Assembly: GCF_001010355.1 (NCBI RefSeq)
Contig: NZ_JPLA01000002.1
Location: 1-64,000 of the forward strand
Direction of reading: 5' to 3'
DNA from: Dyella japonica DSM 16301
GTDB taxonomy: Bacteria > Pseudomonadota > Gammaproteobacteria > Xanthomonadales > Rhodanobacteraceae
DNA length: 64,000 nucleotides
Shown: positions 18,311 to 26,356 of the stretch, in pieces
Numbering within the stretch: the stretch's first letter is position 1
Layout: each line of letters opens with the position of its first letter
Notes under the pieces: model-generated
Told to the model about the DNA's origin: nothing
Seen by the model: only the letters and a program-made list of their open reading frames with translations
Databases searched by the model: none
Made by a program: the position numbers and the translations under genes

Positions 18311-19681
18311 CTAGCTTTGCGTCGCCAGCTGCATGCGTCCCTGCACCTGGAACACGCGGTAGGCGATCGCCAACAGCGCGACCCAGCTTGCGCCGATATA
18401 GAGCGCGATGCGGGTATCCGGGCTGACGCCCAGCATCACCACCACGAAGCCCAGGAAGGCCACGCAGACGATGCCGCTGAACGGCCACCAGCGCAGCCGG
18501 AACGCCGCCGGCGCCTCGCCACGTTCGCGCAGTTGGCGACGGAAGCTGTAGTGCGCCAGCAGCACCATCGTCCAGGTCCACACCGTGTTGAACGAAAGGA
18601 TCGACATCATCATGCCGAACACCTTGGCCGGCAGCAGATAGTTCAGCAGCACCGCGAGCAGCAACACCGCCAGCGTCACCAGGATCGCGCGCACCGGCAC
18701 GCCCTGCCCGTTCACTTCGCTCAGCGCCGCAGGCGCCTGCCCCTTGCAGGCCAGGCTGTACAGCATGCGGCTGCCGCTGAAGGTGGTGCAGTTGAAGCCG
18801 GACAGCGCCGCGGTGATCACGACGAAATTGATCAGGCCGGCGGCCTGAGGAATGCCCAGCTTCGCGAAGGTGGTGACAAACGGACTGCCGTGTTCGCCCA
18901 GACCCGTCCACGGATAGATGGCCATGATCACGAACAGCGCACCCACATAGAAAATCAGGATGCGCCACAGCACCGAATTGACCGCGCGCGGAATCGTGCG
19001 TTCGGGCTGGGCCGCTTCACCGGCGGCGATGCCCACGGTTTCAACGCCGCCAAACGAGAACACCACCACCGGCAGCGCCAGCACCATGCCAAGCAGGCCA
19101 TGCGGAAACCACCCGCCGTTCGACCACAGGTTCGACAAACCCGTGGGCCGTCCGCCATTGCCCCAGCCAAGGAAGATGATGCTCAATCCGCCCACGATCA
19201 TCGCCAGCACGGTGATCACCTTCACCAGGGTGAACCAGAACTCCATCTCGCCGTAGATCTTCACGGTGAGCAGGTTCAGTCCACCGATCATCACCACGCT
19301 GCCCAGCACCCAGATCCAGCGTGGCCAGTCGGGAAACCATTCGTGCATGTAAGCGCCGACGGCGGTGGCCTCGGCCATGCCCACGCCCACCATCAACAGC
19401 CAGTAATTCCAGCCGGTGACGAAGCCGGCGAAGGGCCCAAGATAGCGCTGCGCATACACGCTGAAGGAACCGGCGACCGGATCGCGCACGGTCATTTCGC
19501 CCAGCGCGCGCATGATGATGTAGATCATCACGCCGCCGAACAGATAGGCAAACAGCACCGACGGGCCGGCCAACTTGATCGCATCGGCGGAGCCGAGGAA
19601 CAGGCCGGCGCCGATGGCCATGCCGAGCGCCATGAAGGTGATATGGCGCGGCGTCAGCCGACGCTGGAGATGCTGGGTCAT
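18311..19681 (-). CDS. APC-family amino acid permease (ProY/AnsP/GabP group)
   Basis: This is a 456-aa inner-membrane amino acid/proton symporter with about 12 membrane segments. The consensus substrate-binding segment appears as FMALGMAIGAGLFLGSADAI in TM1, and FSFGGVETVGIAAGEA in TM6. EMTVRDPVAGSFSVYA is the conserved loop of the amino acid transporter subfamily. ProY of E. coli (proline-related) is the closest match I can recall, but the substrate cannot be read from sequence. It is probably transcribed ahead of the racemase gene. Confidence 0.9.
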   Translation of the reverse strand: MTQHLQRRLTPRHITFMALGMAIGAGLFLGSADAIKLAGPSVLFAYLFGGVMIYIIMRALGEMTVRDPVAGSFSVYAQRYLGPFAGFVTGWNYWLLMVGVGMAEATAVGAYMHEWFPDWPRWIWVLGSVVMIGGLNLLTVKIYGEMEFWFTLVKVITVLAMIVGGLSIIFLGWGNGGRPTGLSNLWSNGGWFPHGLLGMVLALPVVVFSFGGVETVGIAAGEAAQPERTIPRAVNSVLWRILIFYVGALFVIMAIYPWTGLGEHGSPFVTTFAKLGIPQAAGLINFVVITAALSGFNCTTFSGSRMLYSLACKGQAPAALSEVNGQGVPVRAILVTLAVLLLAVLLNYLLPAKVFGMMMSILSFNTVWTWTMVLLAHYSFRRQLRERGEAPAAFRLRWWPFSGIVCVAFLGFVVVMLGVSPDTRIALYIGASWVALLAIAYRVFQVQGRMQLATQS

Positions 19682-19712
19682 GGAAACTGCCGGAAGACGG
19701 GGATTGCAGCGA

Positions 19713-20363
19713 TCAACGGTAGAGACGACGCTGCGGCTTGATGGGGAGCTTGCCCCGCCAGTACTGGATCAACACGAAGCCGCCGAGCATGCCGCCCAGG
19801 TGAGCGAAGTGCGCGATGCCTGCCTGCGTGCCGGTCACGCCCATGTACAGCTCGGCCAGACCGTAGAGCGTGACAAACAGCCAGGCAGAGATGGGGATCG
19901 GCAGGAAGATCAGGATCATCTTCTCGTGCGGGAACAGCATGCCGAACGCCAGCAGGATGCCGAAGATCGCACCCGACGCGCCCAGCGTCGGATAGAAGCC
20001 GCCGGTGAACCAGTTCACCACCACCAGCTGCGCCAGCGCGGCCACCAGCAGGCAGACGAAGTAATAGATGACGAAGTTGCGCGCACCGAACACGCGCTCG
20101 ATCTGCCCGCCAAACATGAAGAGCGCCAGCATGTTGGAGAACAGGTGGGTCAGGCTGCCATGCATGAAGGCATAGGTGACCAGCTGCCACGGACGGAAGC
20201 CCACCGAGACCAGGCCTTGCGCACCCTGGGCGACCTGGTCGGCCCCCCACGGCCACAGCGCGAAATAGGTCAGCAGCGTTTCGCCCATGATCTGCTGCAG
20301 GAGATACACCGCCACATTGGCGATCAGCAGGTTGCGAGTGACGGGAGGAAGGTCAAACGGCAT
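19713..20363 (-). CDS. Rhomboid family intramembrane serine protease
   Basis: This is a 216-aa six-TM rhomboid. The catalytic Ser is in GASGAIFG (S130) and the catalytic His in HFAHLGGMLGGF (H188). The oxyanion-supporting HLFSN (H73, N77) is in TM2. It cleaves membrane-anchored substrates within the bilayer. No substrate is suggested by the neighbours. It reads into the permease gene 31 bases downstream. Confidence 0.93.
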   Translation of the reverse strand: MPFDLPPVTRNLLIANVAVYLLQQIMGETLLTYFALWPWGADQVAQGAQGLVSVGFRPWQLVTYAFMHGSLTHLFSNMLALFMFGGQIERVFGARNFVIYYFVCLLVAALAQLVVVNWFTGGFYPTLGASGAIFGILLAFGMLFPHEKMILIFLPIPISAWLFVTLYGLAELYMGVTGTQAGIAHFAHLGGMLGGFVLIQYWRGKLPIKPQRRLYR

Positions 20364-20469
20364 ATCGGGGCAAATCCGCGGGGCAATATTTCCAAGCGTA
20401 CCGGTAGCGGCCAGGTACCGCCACGGCCAGTCGACCTAAAGAGCAGCGCGAAAAGCTGCTTATGTGCCC

Positions 20470-20552
20470 GTCATCCCTGCGAAGGCAGGGATCCAGCGCC
20501 TTCGCTTTAAGGCTTGAGAGTCACTGGATTCCCGCATTTGCGGGAATCACCG
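20470..20552. repeat. Dispersed palindromic repeat, two hairpins (family B)
   Basis: Two hairpins, CATCCCTGCGAAGGCAGGGA and GATTCCCGCATTTGCGGGAA, sit about 40 bases apart. A second copy with the same layout lies at 62074-62163. The element fills most of the gap between the rhomboid and glyoxalase genes. Confidence 0.75.
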
Positions 20553-20620
20553 GCAAGTAGAGGTGCCATTAGGGAGCCCAACGTGATGAGGAGCACTCCC
20601 AACAACAGCAGCACGGCCAC
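20507..20620 (-). CDS. Possible small single-TM protein (37 aa) after gloA
   Basis: This is a GTG-initiated frame that starts two bases after the gloA stop. It encodes AVLLLLGVLLITLGSLMAP, a clean transmembrane helix, then runs through the palindromic repeat (tail DSRKCGNPV...). The TM segment looks selected, but the tail comes from the repeat, so the gene may be truncated or spurious. There is no visible Shine-Dalgarno beyond coupling to gloA. Confidence 0.3.
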   Translation of the reverse strand: MAVLLLLGVLLITLGSLMAPLLAGDSRKCGNPVTLKP

Positions 20621-20622
20621 GC

Positions 20623-21150
20623 TCAGCCAATGAACGCCGCCGGCTGCAGGATCTCGATCCAGTAATCGTCGGGATCGCGAATAAACGCGATGTGCTTCAT
20701 GCGCCCATCGCTCAGGCGCTTCTGGAACGTCACGCCCAGGGCCTCGAAGCGGGCGCAGGCTTCCTCCACGTTCGGCACGGAGACGCACAGGTGGCCAAAG
20801 CCGCGCGGCTCGGCGTTGCCGTGGTGGTAGTGGAAGGCCTCGTCGTGCTCGGTGCCGTGGTTGTGCGTCAGCTCCAGCACGCCCGGTTGGCCCAGCACCC
20901 AGCGCAGGCGGGCGGCATCGTCCTCGGGAATGACCGAGCGATCCGGCGCCAGCACCAGGTACACGATGGTGAAGGCCGCCTCGGCAAAGTCCTGGCGGTG
21001 CACCGGCGTGAAGCCCAGTACCCGCGTGTAGAAGTCCAGCGAGCGACCCAGGTCCTTCACGCGGATCATGGTGTGGTTGAACACATAGCCGTGGGTGGCG
21101 GCGTCGGGCGCGTGGACGCCCGGCATGGCAAGCAAGGGGGAAAGCGACAT
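20623..21150 (-). CDS. gloA: Lactoylglutathione lyase (glyoxalase I)
   Basis: This is a 175-aa glyoxalase I that converts the methylglyoxal-glutathione hemithioacetal to S-lactoylglutathione. Metal ligands are visible in order: H26 in FNHTMIRVKD, Glu in VLELTHNHG, His in GFGHLCVSV and Glu in YWIEILQP. It is slightly longer than E. coli GloA (135 aa), with the N-terminal and mid-loop extension of the eukaryote-like, usually Zn-dependent class. The start at 21150 removes a spurious upstream extension. Confidence 0.93.
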   Translation of the reverse strand: MSLSPLLAMPGVHAPDAATHGYVFNHTMIRVKDLGRSLDFYTRVLGFTPVHRQDFAEAAFTIVYLVLAPDRSVIPEDDAARLRWVLGQPGVLELTHNHGTEHDEAFHYHHGNAEPRGFGHLCVSVPNVEEACARFEALGVTFQKRLSDGRMKHIAFIRDPDDYWIEILQPAAFIG

Positions 21151-21249
21151 CGGGTTTCTTCTGGGGGAAAGCGAATGTCCAAGATGGGGCTCAAGCGCCG
21201 CCAGGCAAGCCTTCGCTCGCCATAACAATCCTCGCCATACAATGTCGCC

Positions 21250-21891
21250 ATGAGCACGATGCCGCGCCATGTACTGCTTGCCGGTGCCACCGGCCTGACC
21301 GGGCACAAGCTGCTCGAGCTGTTGCTCGCTGATGACTCGGTGGCGCACGTCTACGCCCCTACCCGCCATCCGCTGCCGCCGCATCCGAAACTCGAGAATC
21401 CGGTGGGCATGGTCAGCCACCTGATCGCGCAGCTGCACGGACAAGCCGACACGGTGTTCTGTTGCCTGGGCACCACGATTCGCCAGGCCGGGTCCCGCGA
21501 AGCGTTCCGCATGGTCGACTACGACCTGCCGCTGTCGCTGGGCAAGCATGCACATGCGCTGGGCGCCAGCCACTACCTGGTGATCAGTGCGCTGGGCGCG
21601 GATCCGACCTCGCGCCTGTTCTACAACCGCACCAAGGGTGAGCTGGAACTGGCGCTGCAGAAACAGGAATGGCCGCGACTGACCATCGTGCGGCCCTCGC
21701 TGCTGCTGGGCTCACGTCATAAGCCACGCATGGGCGAAGTATTCGCCGCGCCCTTCTCACGCGTGCTGCCGGGACGCTGGCGCGGCATCGAAGCCGGCAC
21801 GGTAGCCACCGCGATGTGGCGGCTGTCCAAGGCGCCGGGTAGCGGCCTGCGCATCGTGGCATCCGATGAACTGCAGCAACTGGGCAGCTGA
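21250..21891 (+). CDS. NAD(P)-binding Rossmann-fold oxidoreductase (atypical SDR, HTATIP2-like)
   Basis: This is a 213-aa atypical short-chain dehydrogenase with the N-terminal dinucleotide motif LLAGATGLTGHKLL. VFCCLGTTIRQAGSREAF and YLVISALGADPTS are typical of the family, and YNRTKGELE holds the YxxxK-like residues (Y-N-R-T-K). The function of bacterial members is not established. It is monocistronic and divergent from gloA. Confidence 0.8.
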   Translation: MSTMPRHVLLAGATGLTGHKLLELLLADDSVAHVYAPTRHPLPPHPKLENPVGMVSHLIAQLHGQADTVFCCLGTTIRQAGSREAFRMVDYDLPLSLGKHAHALGASHYLVISALGADPTSRLFYNRTKGELELALQKQEWPRLTIVRPSLLLGSRHKPRMGEVFAAPFSRVLPGRWRGIEAGTVATAMWRLSKAPGSGLRIVASDELQQLGS

Positions 21892-21923
21892 AACGTCGGG
21901 GCCAGTGGTCAGAATCGCCGCAT

Positions 21924-21951
21924 AAAAAAAGGCCGCCCATGAGGCGGCCTT
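21924..21951 (-). terminator. Bidirectional terminator between convergent genes
   Basis: A 9-bp stem AAGGCCGCC/GGCGGCCTT, loop CATGA, carries a run of seven A on the left. It is therefore an efficient terminator for the minus-strand hydrolase gene. Confidence 0.85.
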
Positions 21952-21972
21952 CGACTGACGGTGACGTCCAAA

Positions 21973-22689
21973 TCAGCTGCGGGCGAGCGCGCCCGGACGC
22001 TTGGCACCAGCGAAGCGCTGTGCCCAGTACGACTGGTCCAGGCTGTCCACGCGCACGGTCTTGCCGCGCGAGGGCGAATGGATGAACTGGCCATTGGCGA
22101 TATAGATGCCCACATGCGACACGCGGCCCTGGCCACGCTTGCCGGCGGTGCGGAAGAACACCAGGTCGCCCGGCTTCATGTCGCCGCGGTTGACGTTGAG
22201 GCCAGCCACGAACTGCGAAGCGGAGTTGGTCGGCAGCTCGAGGCCGACGGCATGGGCGAACACGTAGCGGACAAAGCCGCTGCAATCGAAGCCGGTGGAC
22301 GGATCATGGCCGCCGCGCACGTAACGGATGTCACGCAGCTGCATGGCCATGCCGATCAGGGTCTTGCGCAGGTCGGAGGTGTCGTTGGCGAGCGCGGCGA
22401 CGGCGCTGACGCCGCTGTCCGGCATGCCGTCGCCATCGGCGTCTTCGTCATCACCCAGGGCGGCGCCGTTGCCGGCCGAGACCTTGGAGGCGGTCTGCGC
22501 GGGAGCGGCGGACTGGGCGAGCATGGCTGCCGGCGAGAACAAAGACAGCTGGCCCATCAGATTCGGTGTCACGGTTGCCGACGTCGGCGCGGGAGCCGGC
22601 GTGGCGGTCAGCGGTTCAGCAAGAAGCGGAAGGGACGTAAGCAGTGCACCAGCAAGCGCAGCAGCGGCGAAAATTCGCTTTGTTCGCAT
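21973..22689 (-). CDS. C40 family peptidase (NlpC/P60 cell-wall hydrolase)
   Basis: This is a 238-aa secreted gamma-D-glutamyl-diamino-acid endopeptidase acting on peptidoglycan. The signal peptide ends PLLAE. A low-complexity Ala/Pro/Thr linker follows, then an acidic segment GDDEDADGDGMPDSG (about residues 80-95) resembling a calcium-binding DxDGDG loop. The C-terminal NlpC/P60 domain starts near residue 110, with catalytic Cys in GFDCSGFVRYVF, His in RVSHVGIYIANG and a polar third residue in FIHSPSRG. The ATG at 22689 follows AAGGGA; an in-frame TTG three codons earlier is less likely. Confidence 0.9.
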   Translation of the reverse strand: MRTKRIFAAAALAGALLTSLPLLAEPLTATPAPAPTSATVTPNLMGQLSLFSPAAMLAQSAAPAQTASKVSAGNGAALGDDEDADGDGMPDSGVSAVAALANDTSDLRKTLIGMAMQLRDIRYVRGGHDPSTGFDCSGFVRYVFAHAVGLELPTNSASQFVAGLNVNRGDMKPGDLVFFRTAGKRGQGRVSHVGIYIANGQFIHSPSRGKTVRVDSLDQSYWAQRFAGAKRPGALARS

Positions 22690-22823
22690 GTGGGACAAAT
22701 CCCTTTGCAGTTCGTGGAATCGCCGTTTTCAGGTCAACGGGCCGTGATCGAGGCGTGAACTTAGCAAAGGGTTCTAGATCGTTTGTTCGGATGGGGTTAA
22801 CTGTACCCTGTCGTTTCGAAACC

Positions 22824-22840
22824 TGGCACGGCCTATGCTT
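22824..22840 (+). promoter_or_regulatory. Orphan sigma-54-like promoter
   Basis: TGGCACGGCCTATGCTT has GG and GC at the exact -24/-12 spacing (consensus TGGCACG-N4-TTGCW, one mismatch). It points rightward into a 237-base gap with no plus-strand gene and would run antisense into the yggS-like gene. Downstream are small inverted repeats (22849-22865, 22891-22912). Confidence 0.4.
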
Positions 22841-22890
22841 GAGGGGTGTCACGTGATAAGTGACTGATTTACCGGTGAAAGCTGTGTCAA

Positions 22891-22912
22891 ATTGGTTACA
22901 TATTGACCAATT
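22891..22912. repeat. Small inverted repeat ATTGGT/ACCAAT
   Basis: ATTGGT-9 bases-ACCAAT lies in an AT-rich patch between the yggS-like gene and the C40 hydrolase gene. It could be an operator or an RNA hairpin. The remainder of this gap shows no gene. Confidence 0.35.
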
Positions 22913-22926
22913 AGTGAACTAAATGT

Positions 22927-23655
22927 TCAGTTCGGTACCGTATGTTTTGTGAGCTGTCTCACACCGAAAATCGCCGTTCCGAGCCGGATTTCGGTGGCGC
23001 CCTCGGCAATGGCGAGCGCGAAATCACCGCTCATTCCCATCGAAAGTCGAGCCAAATCATGGCCCTGCTCTAGGCCCGCTGCGCGCAGCTGGCGTAGGTG
23101 CCGGAAACAGGCGCGAACAGCCTGGGCATCGTCCGACTGGACGGCCAACGTCATCAGCCCCCGCACCTTCAGGCGGTCGTAGGCACGCAAGGCGTCCAGC
23201 AAGCCGGGCAGCTGATCGGGCGGCAGGCCGTGCTTGCTGTCTTCCGGCGAGGTCTTCACCTCGATCAGCACGTCGATGACGCGGTCCTCGATGTCCAGGC
23301 GTCGCTGCAGCGCGTCGGCCAGCTCCAGCCGATCCAGCGACTGCACTTCGCTGGCCAGCCGGGCTACGTCTTTGGCCTTGTTGGTCTGCAGATGCCCAAT
23401 CACCACCCAGTCGATGCGCTCGCCCGCCAGCGCTGCGGACTTGCTGCGGATCTCCTGCACCTTGTTCTCGCCGAAGCGATGCAGGCCCAGCGCCAGCGCG
23501 GCACGCACCACCTCCGGGCCAAACGTCTTGCTCACCGGCAGGATCGACACCTCGCCGGGATCGCGCCCTGCGGCCACGCACGCCGCGTCGACGCGCTCGC
23601 GCACAGACACCCAGTTCTCGGCGAGATAGGAAAGCTCGTTGCTGGAATCGGACAT
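22927..23655 (-). CDS. yggS: YggS family PLP homeostasis protein
   Basis: This is a 242-aa pyridoxal-phosphate-binding protein (PLPHP/PROSC family) that buffers PLP and affects amino-acid and vitamin B6 balance. It is not a true enzyme. The PLP lysine is in ILPVSKTFGPEVV (the usual motif is VSKT/VSK). The signature GENKVQEI and the later WVVIGHLQTNKAKDV and LSMGMSGDFALAIAEGATEIRLGTAIFG fit exactly. The usual neighbours pilT and proC are not here. Confidence 0.95.
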   Translation of the reverse strand: MSDSSNELSYLAENWVSVRERVDAACVAAGRDPGEVSILPVSKTFGPEVVRAALALGLHRFGENKVQEIRSKSAALAGERIDWVVIGHLQTNKAKDVARLASEVQSLDRLELADALQRRLDIEDRVIDVLIEVKTSPEDSKHGLPPDQLPGLLDALRAYDRLKVRGLMTLAVQSDDAQAVRACFRHLRQLRAAGLEQGHDLARLSMGMSGDFALAIAEGATEIRLGTAIFGVRQLTKHTVPN

Positions 23656-23760
23656 CGCTGGAAACCCTGCCAGTGACCGCACGGCTTCAGTCCGGCGGCT
23701 GCCGGTATCCCGCGCAGTCGGTTGCACCGCCCCGGCAGCACGCCGGGGCGACGATCACGT

Positions 23761-25185
23761 TCAGGCCTTGGCGCCCTGCGCGTAGTGATGGGCCACCACA
23801 TCGGCCACCACCATCGACACCTTCTTGCCGGTGGGGATGTGCAGGAATTCGTTCGGGCCATGGGCATTGGAATGCGGACCCAGCACGCCGGTGATCAGGA
23901 ACTGCGCCTTGGGGAATTTCTCGCCCAGCATGCCCATGAAGGGAATGCTGCCGCCCTCGCCCATGTAGGCCGCCGGCGCGCCGAAATACGTTTCCGATGC
24001 CTTGGCCACGGCCTCTTCCAGCCACGGCGACAGCTGCGGGGCATTCCAGCCGCTGCCGTCCTTCTCCAGCTTGAAGCTGACCTTGGCGCCGTACGGCGGA
24101 TCCTTTTCCAGCAGCTGCTTGACCAACTGGCCGGCCTTGGCGCCGGACAGCGTCGGCGGCACGCGCAGGCTGAGCTTCACCGAGGTCTTGGGACGCAGCA
24201 CATTGCCGGCGCTCTCCAGTGGCGGCATGCCGTCCACGCCGGTGACCGCCAGCTGCGGACGCCAGGTGCGGTTGAGCACCAGCTCGGTGAGGTCTTCGGT
24301 GACCGGGTGCATGCCCGCTACGAACGGGAACTTGTCGTAGATGGCCGTGCCCAGCACTTCCGCCGATTTCTTGGCCTGGTCGATGCGCTGCTGCGGAATG
24401 TCGACGTACAGCTCCTTGGGCTTGATCGTGCCGGTTTGCGGGTCTTCCAGGCGGCTCAGCAGCTCGCGCAGGATGCGGAAGCTCGAAGGCACGACGCCGG
24501 ACGCATCGCCCGAGTGCACGCCTTCTTCCAGCACCTGCACGGTCAGCTCGCCACCGGTCATGCCGCGCAGCGAGGTGGTCAGCCACAACTGGTCGTAGTT
24601 GCCGCAACCCGAATCCAGGCACACCACCAGCGAGGGGTTGCCGATGCGATCGGCGAGATGGTCGACGTAGTACGGCAGGTCGTAGCTGCCCGATTCTTCG
24701 CAGGCTTCGATCAGCACCACGCAGCGCGCATGCGGCACGCCTTGCTCGTGCAGCGCCAACAGCGCAGCGAGCGAACCGAAGATGGCGTAGCCGTCATCGG
24801 CGCCGCCGCGGCCATAGAGCTTGTCGCCCTTCAGCACCGGCGTCCACGGACCCAGCCCCTCGGCCCAGCCGGTCATTTCCGGCTGCTTGTCCAGATGGCC
24901 GTAGAGCACCACGGTGTCGTCGCCGCTGCCCGGCACTTCGATGTAGATGAGCGGCGTGCGGCCTTCCAGACGCACTACTTCGAGCGTGGCGCCCGGCAGT
25001 GACGAAAGCTTGCTGCGTGCCCAGGTCTCCATCAGCTTCACGGCCGCATCCATGTAGCCGTGTTCCACCCACTTGGGATCGAACATGGGCGACTTGTTCG
25101 GAATGCGGATGTACTCGACCAGCTGCGGCACGATCTCGTCATCCCACAGTCCGCTGATGTAACGGTTGAGGCGAGCGGTATCCAT
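23761..25185 (-). CDS. M20 family metallopeptidase (dipeptidase/carboxypeptidase)
   Basis: This is a 474-aa di-zinc peptidase of the M20A/F group. Metal ligands are seen in VVLYGHLDKQPEMTGW (His and the following Asp), GRGGADDGYA (bridging Asp), EACEESGSYDLP (catalytic Glu and ligand Glu), VCLDSGCGNYD and the C-terminal SNAHGPNEFLHI (His). The dimerisation (lid) domain lies between about residues 210 and 360. It has no signal peptide and is cytoplasmic. It is likely a CNDP-type dipeptidase. The gene stands alone and is divergent from the comEA-like gene. Confidence 0.92.
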   Translation of the reverse strand: MDTARLNRYISGLWDDEIVPQLVEYIRIPNKSPMFDPKWVEHGYMDAAVKLMETWARSKLSSLPGATLEVVRLEGRTPLIYIEVPGSGDDTVVLYGHLDKQPEMTGWAEGLGPWTPVLKGDKLYGRGGADDGYAIFGSLAALLALHEQGVPHARCVVLIEACEESGSYDLPYYVDHLADRIGNPSLVVCLDSGCGNYDQLWLTTSLRGMTGGELTVQVLEEGVHSGDASGVVPSSFRILRELLSRLEDPQTGTIKPKELYVDIPQQRIDQAKKSAEVLGTAIYDKFPFVAGMHPVTEDLTELVLNRTWRPQLAVTGVDGMPPLESAGNVLRPKTSVKLSLRVPPTLSGAKAGQLVKQLLEKDPPYGAKVSFKLEKDGSGWNAPQLSPWLEEAVAKASETYFGAPAAYMGEGGSIPFMGMLGEKFPKAQFLITGVLGPHSNAHGPNEFLHIPTGKKVSMVVADVVAHHYAQGAKA

Positions 25186-25387
25186 GGACGACTCCTACAG
25201 CGTGGGAAAAGACCGCCATTGTATCAGCACGTTCGAGAGGGGCTCGGCGTATCGACGAGCGCCCACGCGCCGTGACGGGCGATGCCAGCCCACGGCTGCC
25301 TCCGCTGCCGACAGCCACCGGCGCGGCGGCTGGGCACAGTCCTCTGGCGGCCACTTGAAGGCTGCATCCACCAAGGGAGAAGTGATC

Positions 25388-25762
25388 ATGATCAAGCAGA
25401 TCGCAGTAGCACTATTGGCTTTTGCGCTGGCCTGGCCCGCCTTCGCGGCCACGCCCGTCAACATCAACACGGCCGATGCCGCGACCCTGTCGAACTCGCT
25501 GGACGGCATCGGTCCGTCGAAAGCCAAGGCCATCGTGGCGTACCGCGAAGAGCACGGCCCCTTCAAGACCGTCGCCGACCTGTCCAACGTCAAGGGCGTC
25601 GGGCCGGCCACGCTGGAGCGCAACCGTGGCGCCATCCTCCTGAGCGGCGCCGGCCCGACGCCGGCGCCGGCCGCAAATGCAGCCGCAAAGCCCGCCGCAG
25701 CAGCCGCGCCAGCCAAGGCGGCGGCCAAGCCAGCACCCAAGGCGGCCAAGGGCGGCGGGTAA
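25388..25762 (+). CDS. ComEA-like helix-hairpin-helix DNA-binding protein
   Basis: This is a 124-aa periplasmic protein. The ATG follows AAGGGAGAAGTGATC and opens a signal peptide ending PAFAA. Mature VNINTADAATLSNSLDGIGPSKAKAIVAYR...FKTVADLSNVKGVG is the double HhH domain of ComEA, which binds incoming DNA during natural transformation. The last 40 residues are an Ala/Pro/Lys-rich tail (AAAKPAAAAAPAKAAAKPAPK) like a histone H1 tail, absent from minimal ComEA. Other competence genes are not adjacent, but the pilus cluster is in the same window. Confidence 0.88.
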   Translation: MIKQIAVALLAFALAWPAFAATPVNINTADAATLSNSLDGIGPSKAKAIVAYREEHGPFKTVADLSNVKGVGPATLERNRGAILLSGAGPTPAPAANAAAKPAAAAAPAKAAAKPAPKAAKGGG

Positions 25763-25871
25763 TAAGCAAACTGCGTCAAGTACTTAAGTACACGAATCGC
25801 ATTCGGCCGGTATGGAAACCCCGGCCGGATGCGCCTACACTCGCCCGCCTTGCCATCGGCATTGGGCTGTC

Positions 25872-26351
25872 ATGATTGTTCCGCGTTACCGCATAGCCGC
25901 GTCGAACATCGCCGGCGCGGGCCAGGGGTTGTTCCTATTGGAGGATGTGTCGGCCGGTCAGGTGCTCACGGCACCGGACGCGATTGACCGCACGTATCGC
26001 TATGACGAACTGACTGGCTCGCCCGAGTTGTCGGCACAGCTGTATGCAAGCGCCCGCTGGTTCGAGGACCGCTATACCGTGTCCCCGGACTGGCCGGACG
26101 AGTGCTATCTCAATCACAGCTTTGAGCCCACCGGGCTGTGGCATCTGGGCTTCGTGTTCGCGGCACGCGATTTGCCTGCTGGCACGGAGATCACCGTGGA
26201 CTACCGGCACCTGTTGCCGCCGGGTGAGGAAGAGGCTTTCACGGACGCGGCCACTGGCCAGCCGATCGTGGGCCTGTCATGGACCGAAAGCCTGCGAACG
26301 AGCACTCACGCTTTGGCGGCCCTGCTCGATGGCACCCGACTTGCTTGCTGA
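25872..26351 (+). CDS. SET domain-containing protein
   Basis: This is a 159-aa protein consisting of little more than a SET fold. The C-terminal SET signature is visible as YLNHSFEPTG (NHS motif) and AARDLPAGTEITVDYRHL (the ELxxDY-like motif). The N-terminus RYRIAASNIAGAGQGLFLLEDVSAGQVL is the SET beta-start. Bacterial SET proteins of this size are putative lysine methyltransferases with unknown targets. It is followed 5 bases later by an acetyltransferase gene, so it is probably co-transcribed. Confidence 0.85.
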   Translation: MIVPRYRIAASNIAGAGQGLFLLEDVSAGQVLTAPDAIDRTYRYDELTGSPELSAQLYASARWFEDRYTVSPDWPDECYLNHSFEPTGLWHLGFVFAARDLPAGTEITVDYRHLLPPGEEEAFTDAATGQPIVGLSWTESLRTSTHALAALLDGTRLAC

Positions 26352-26356
26352 AGATC

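Noticed and set aside
22952-22967. Perfect TGTGAG/CTCACA hairpin at the end of the yggS-like gene
   Set aside because: It lies inside the coding sequence and has no T-run on either strand, so it is not called a terminator.
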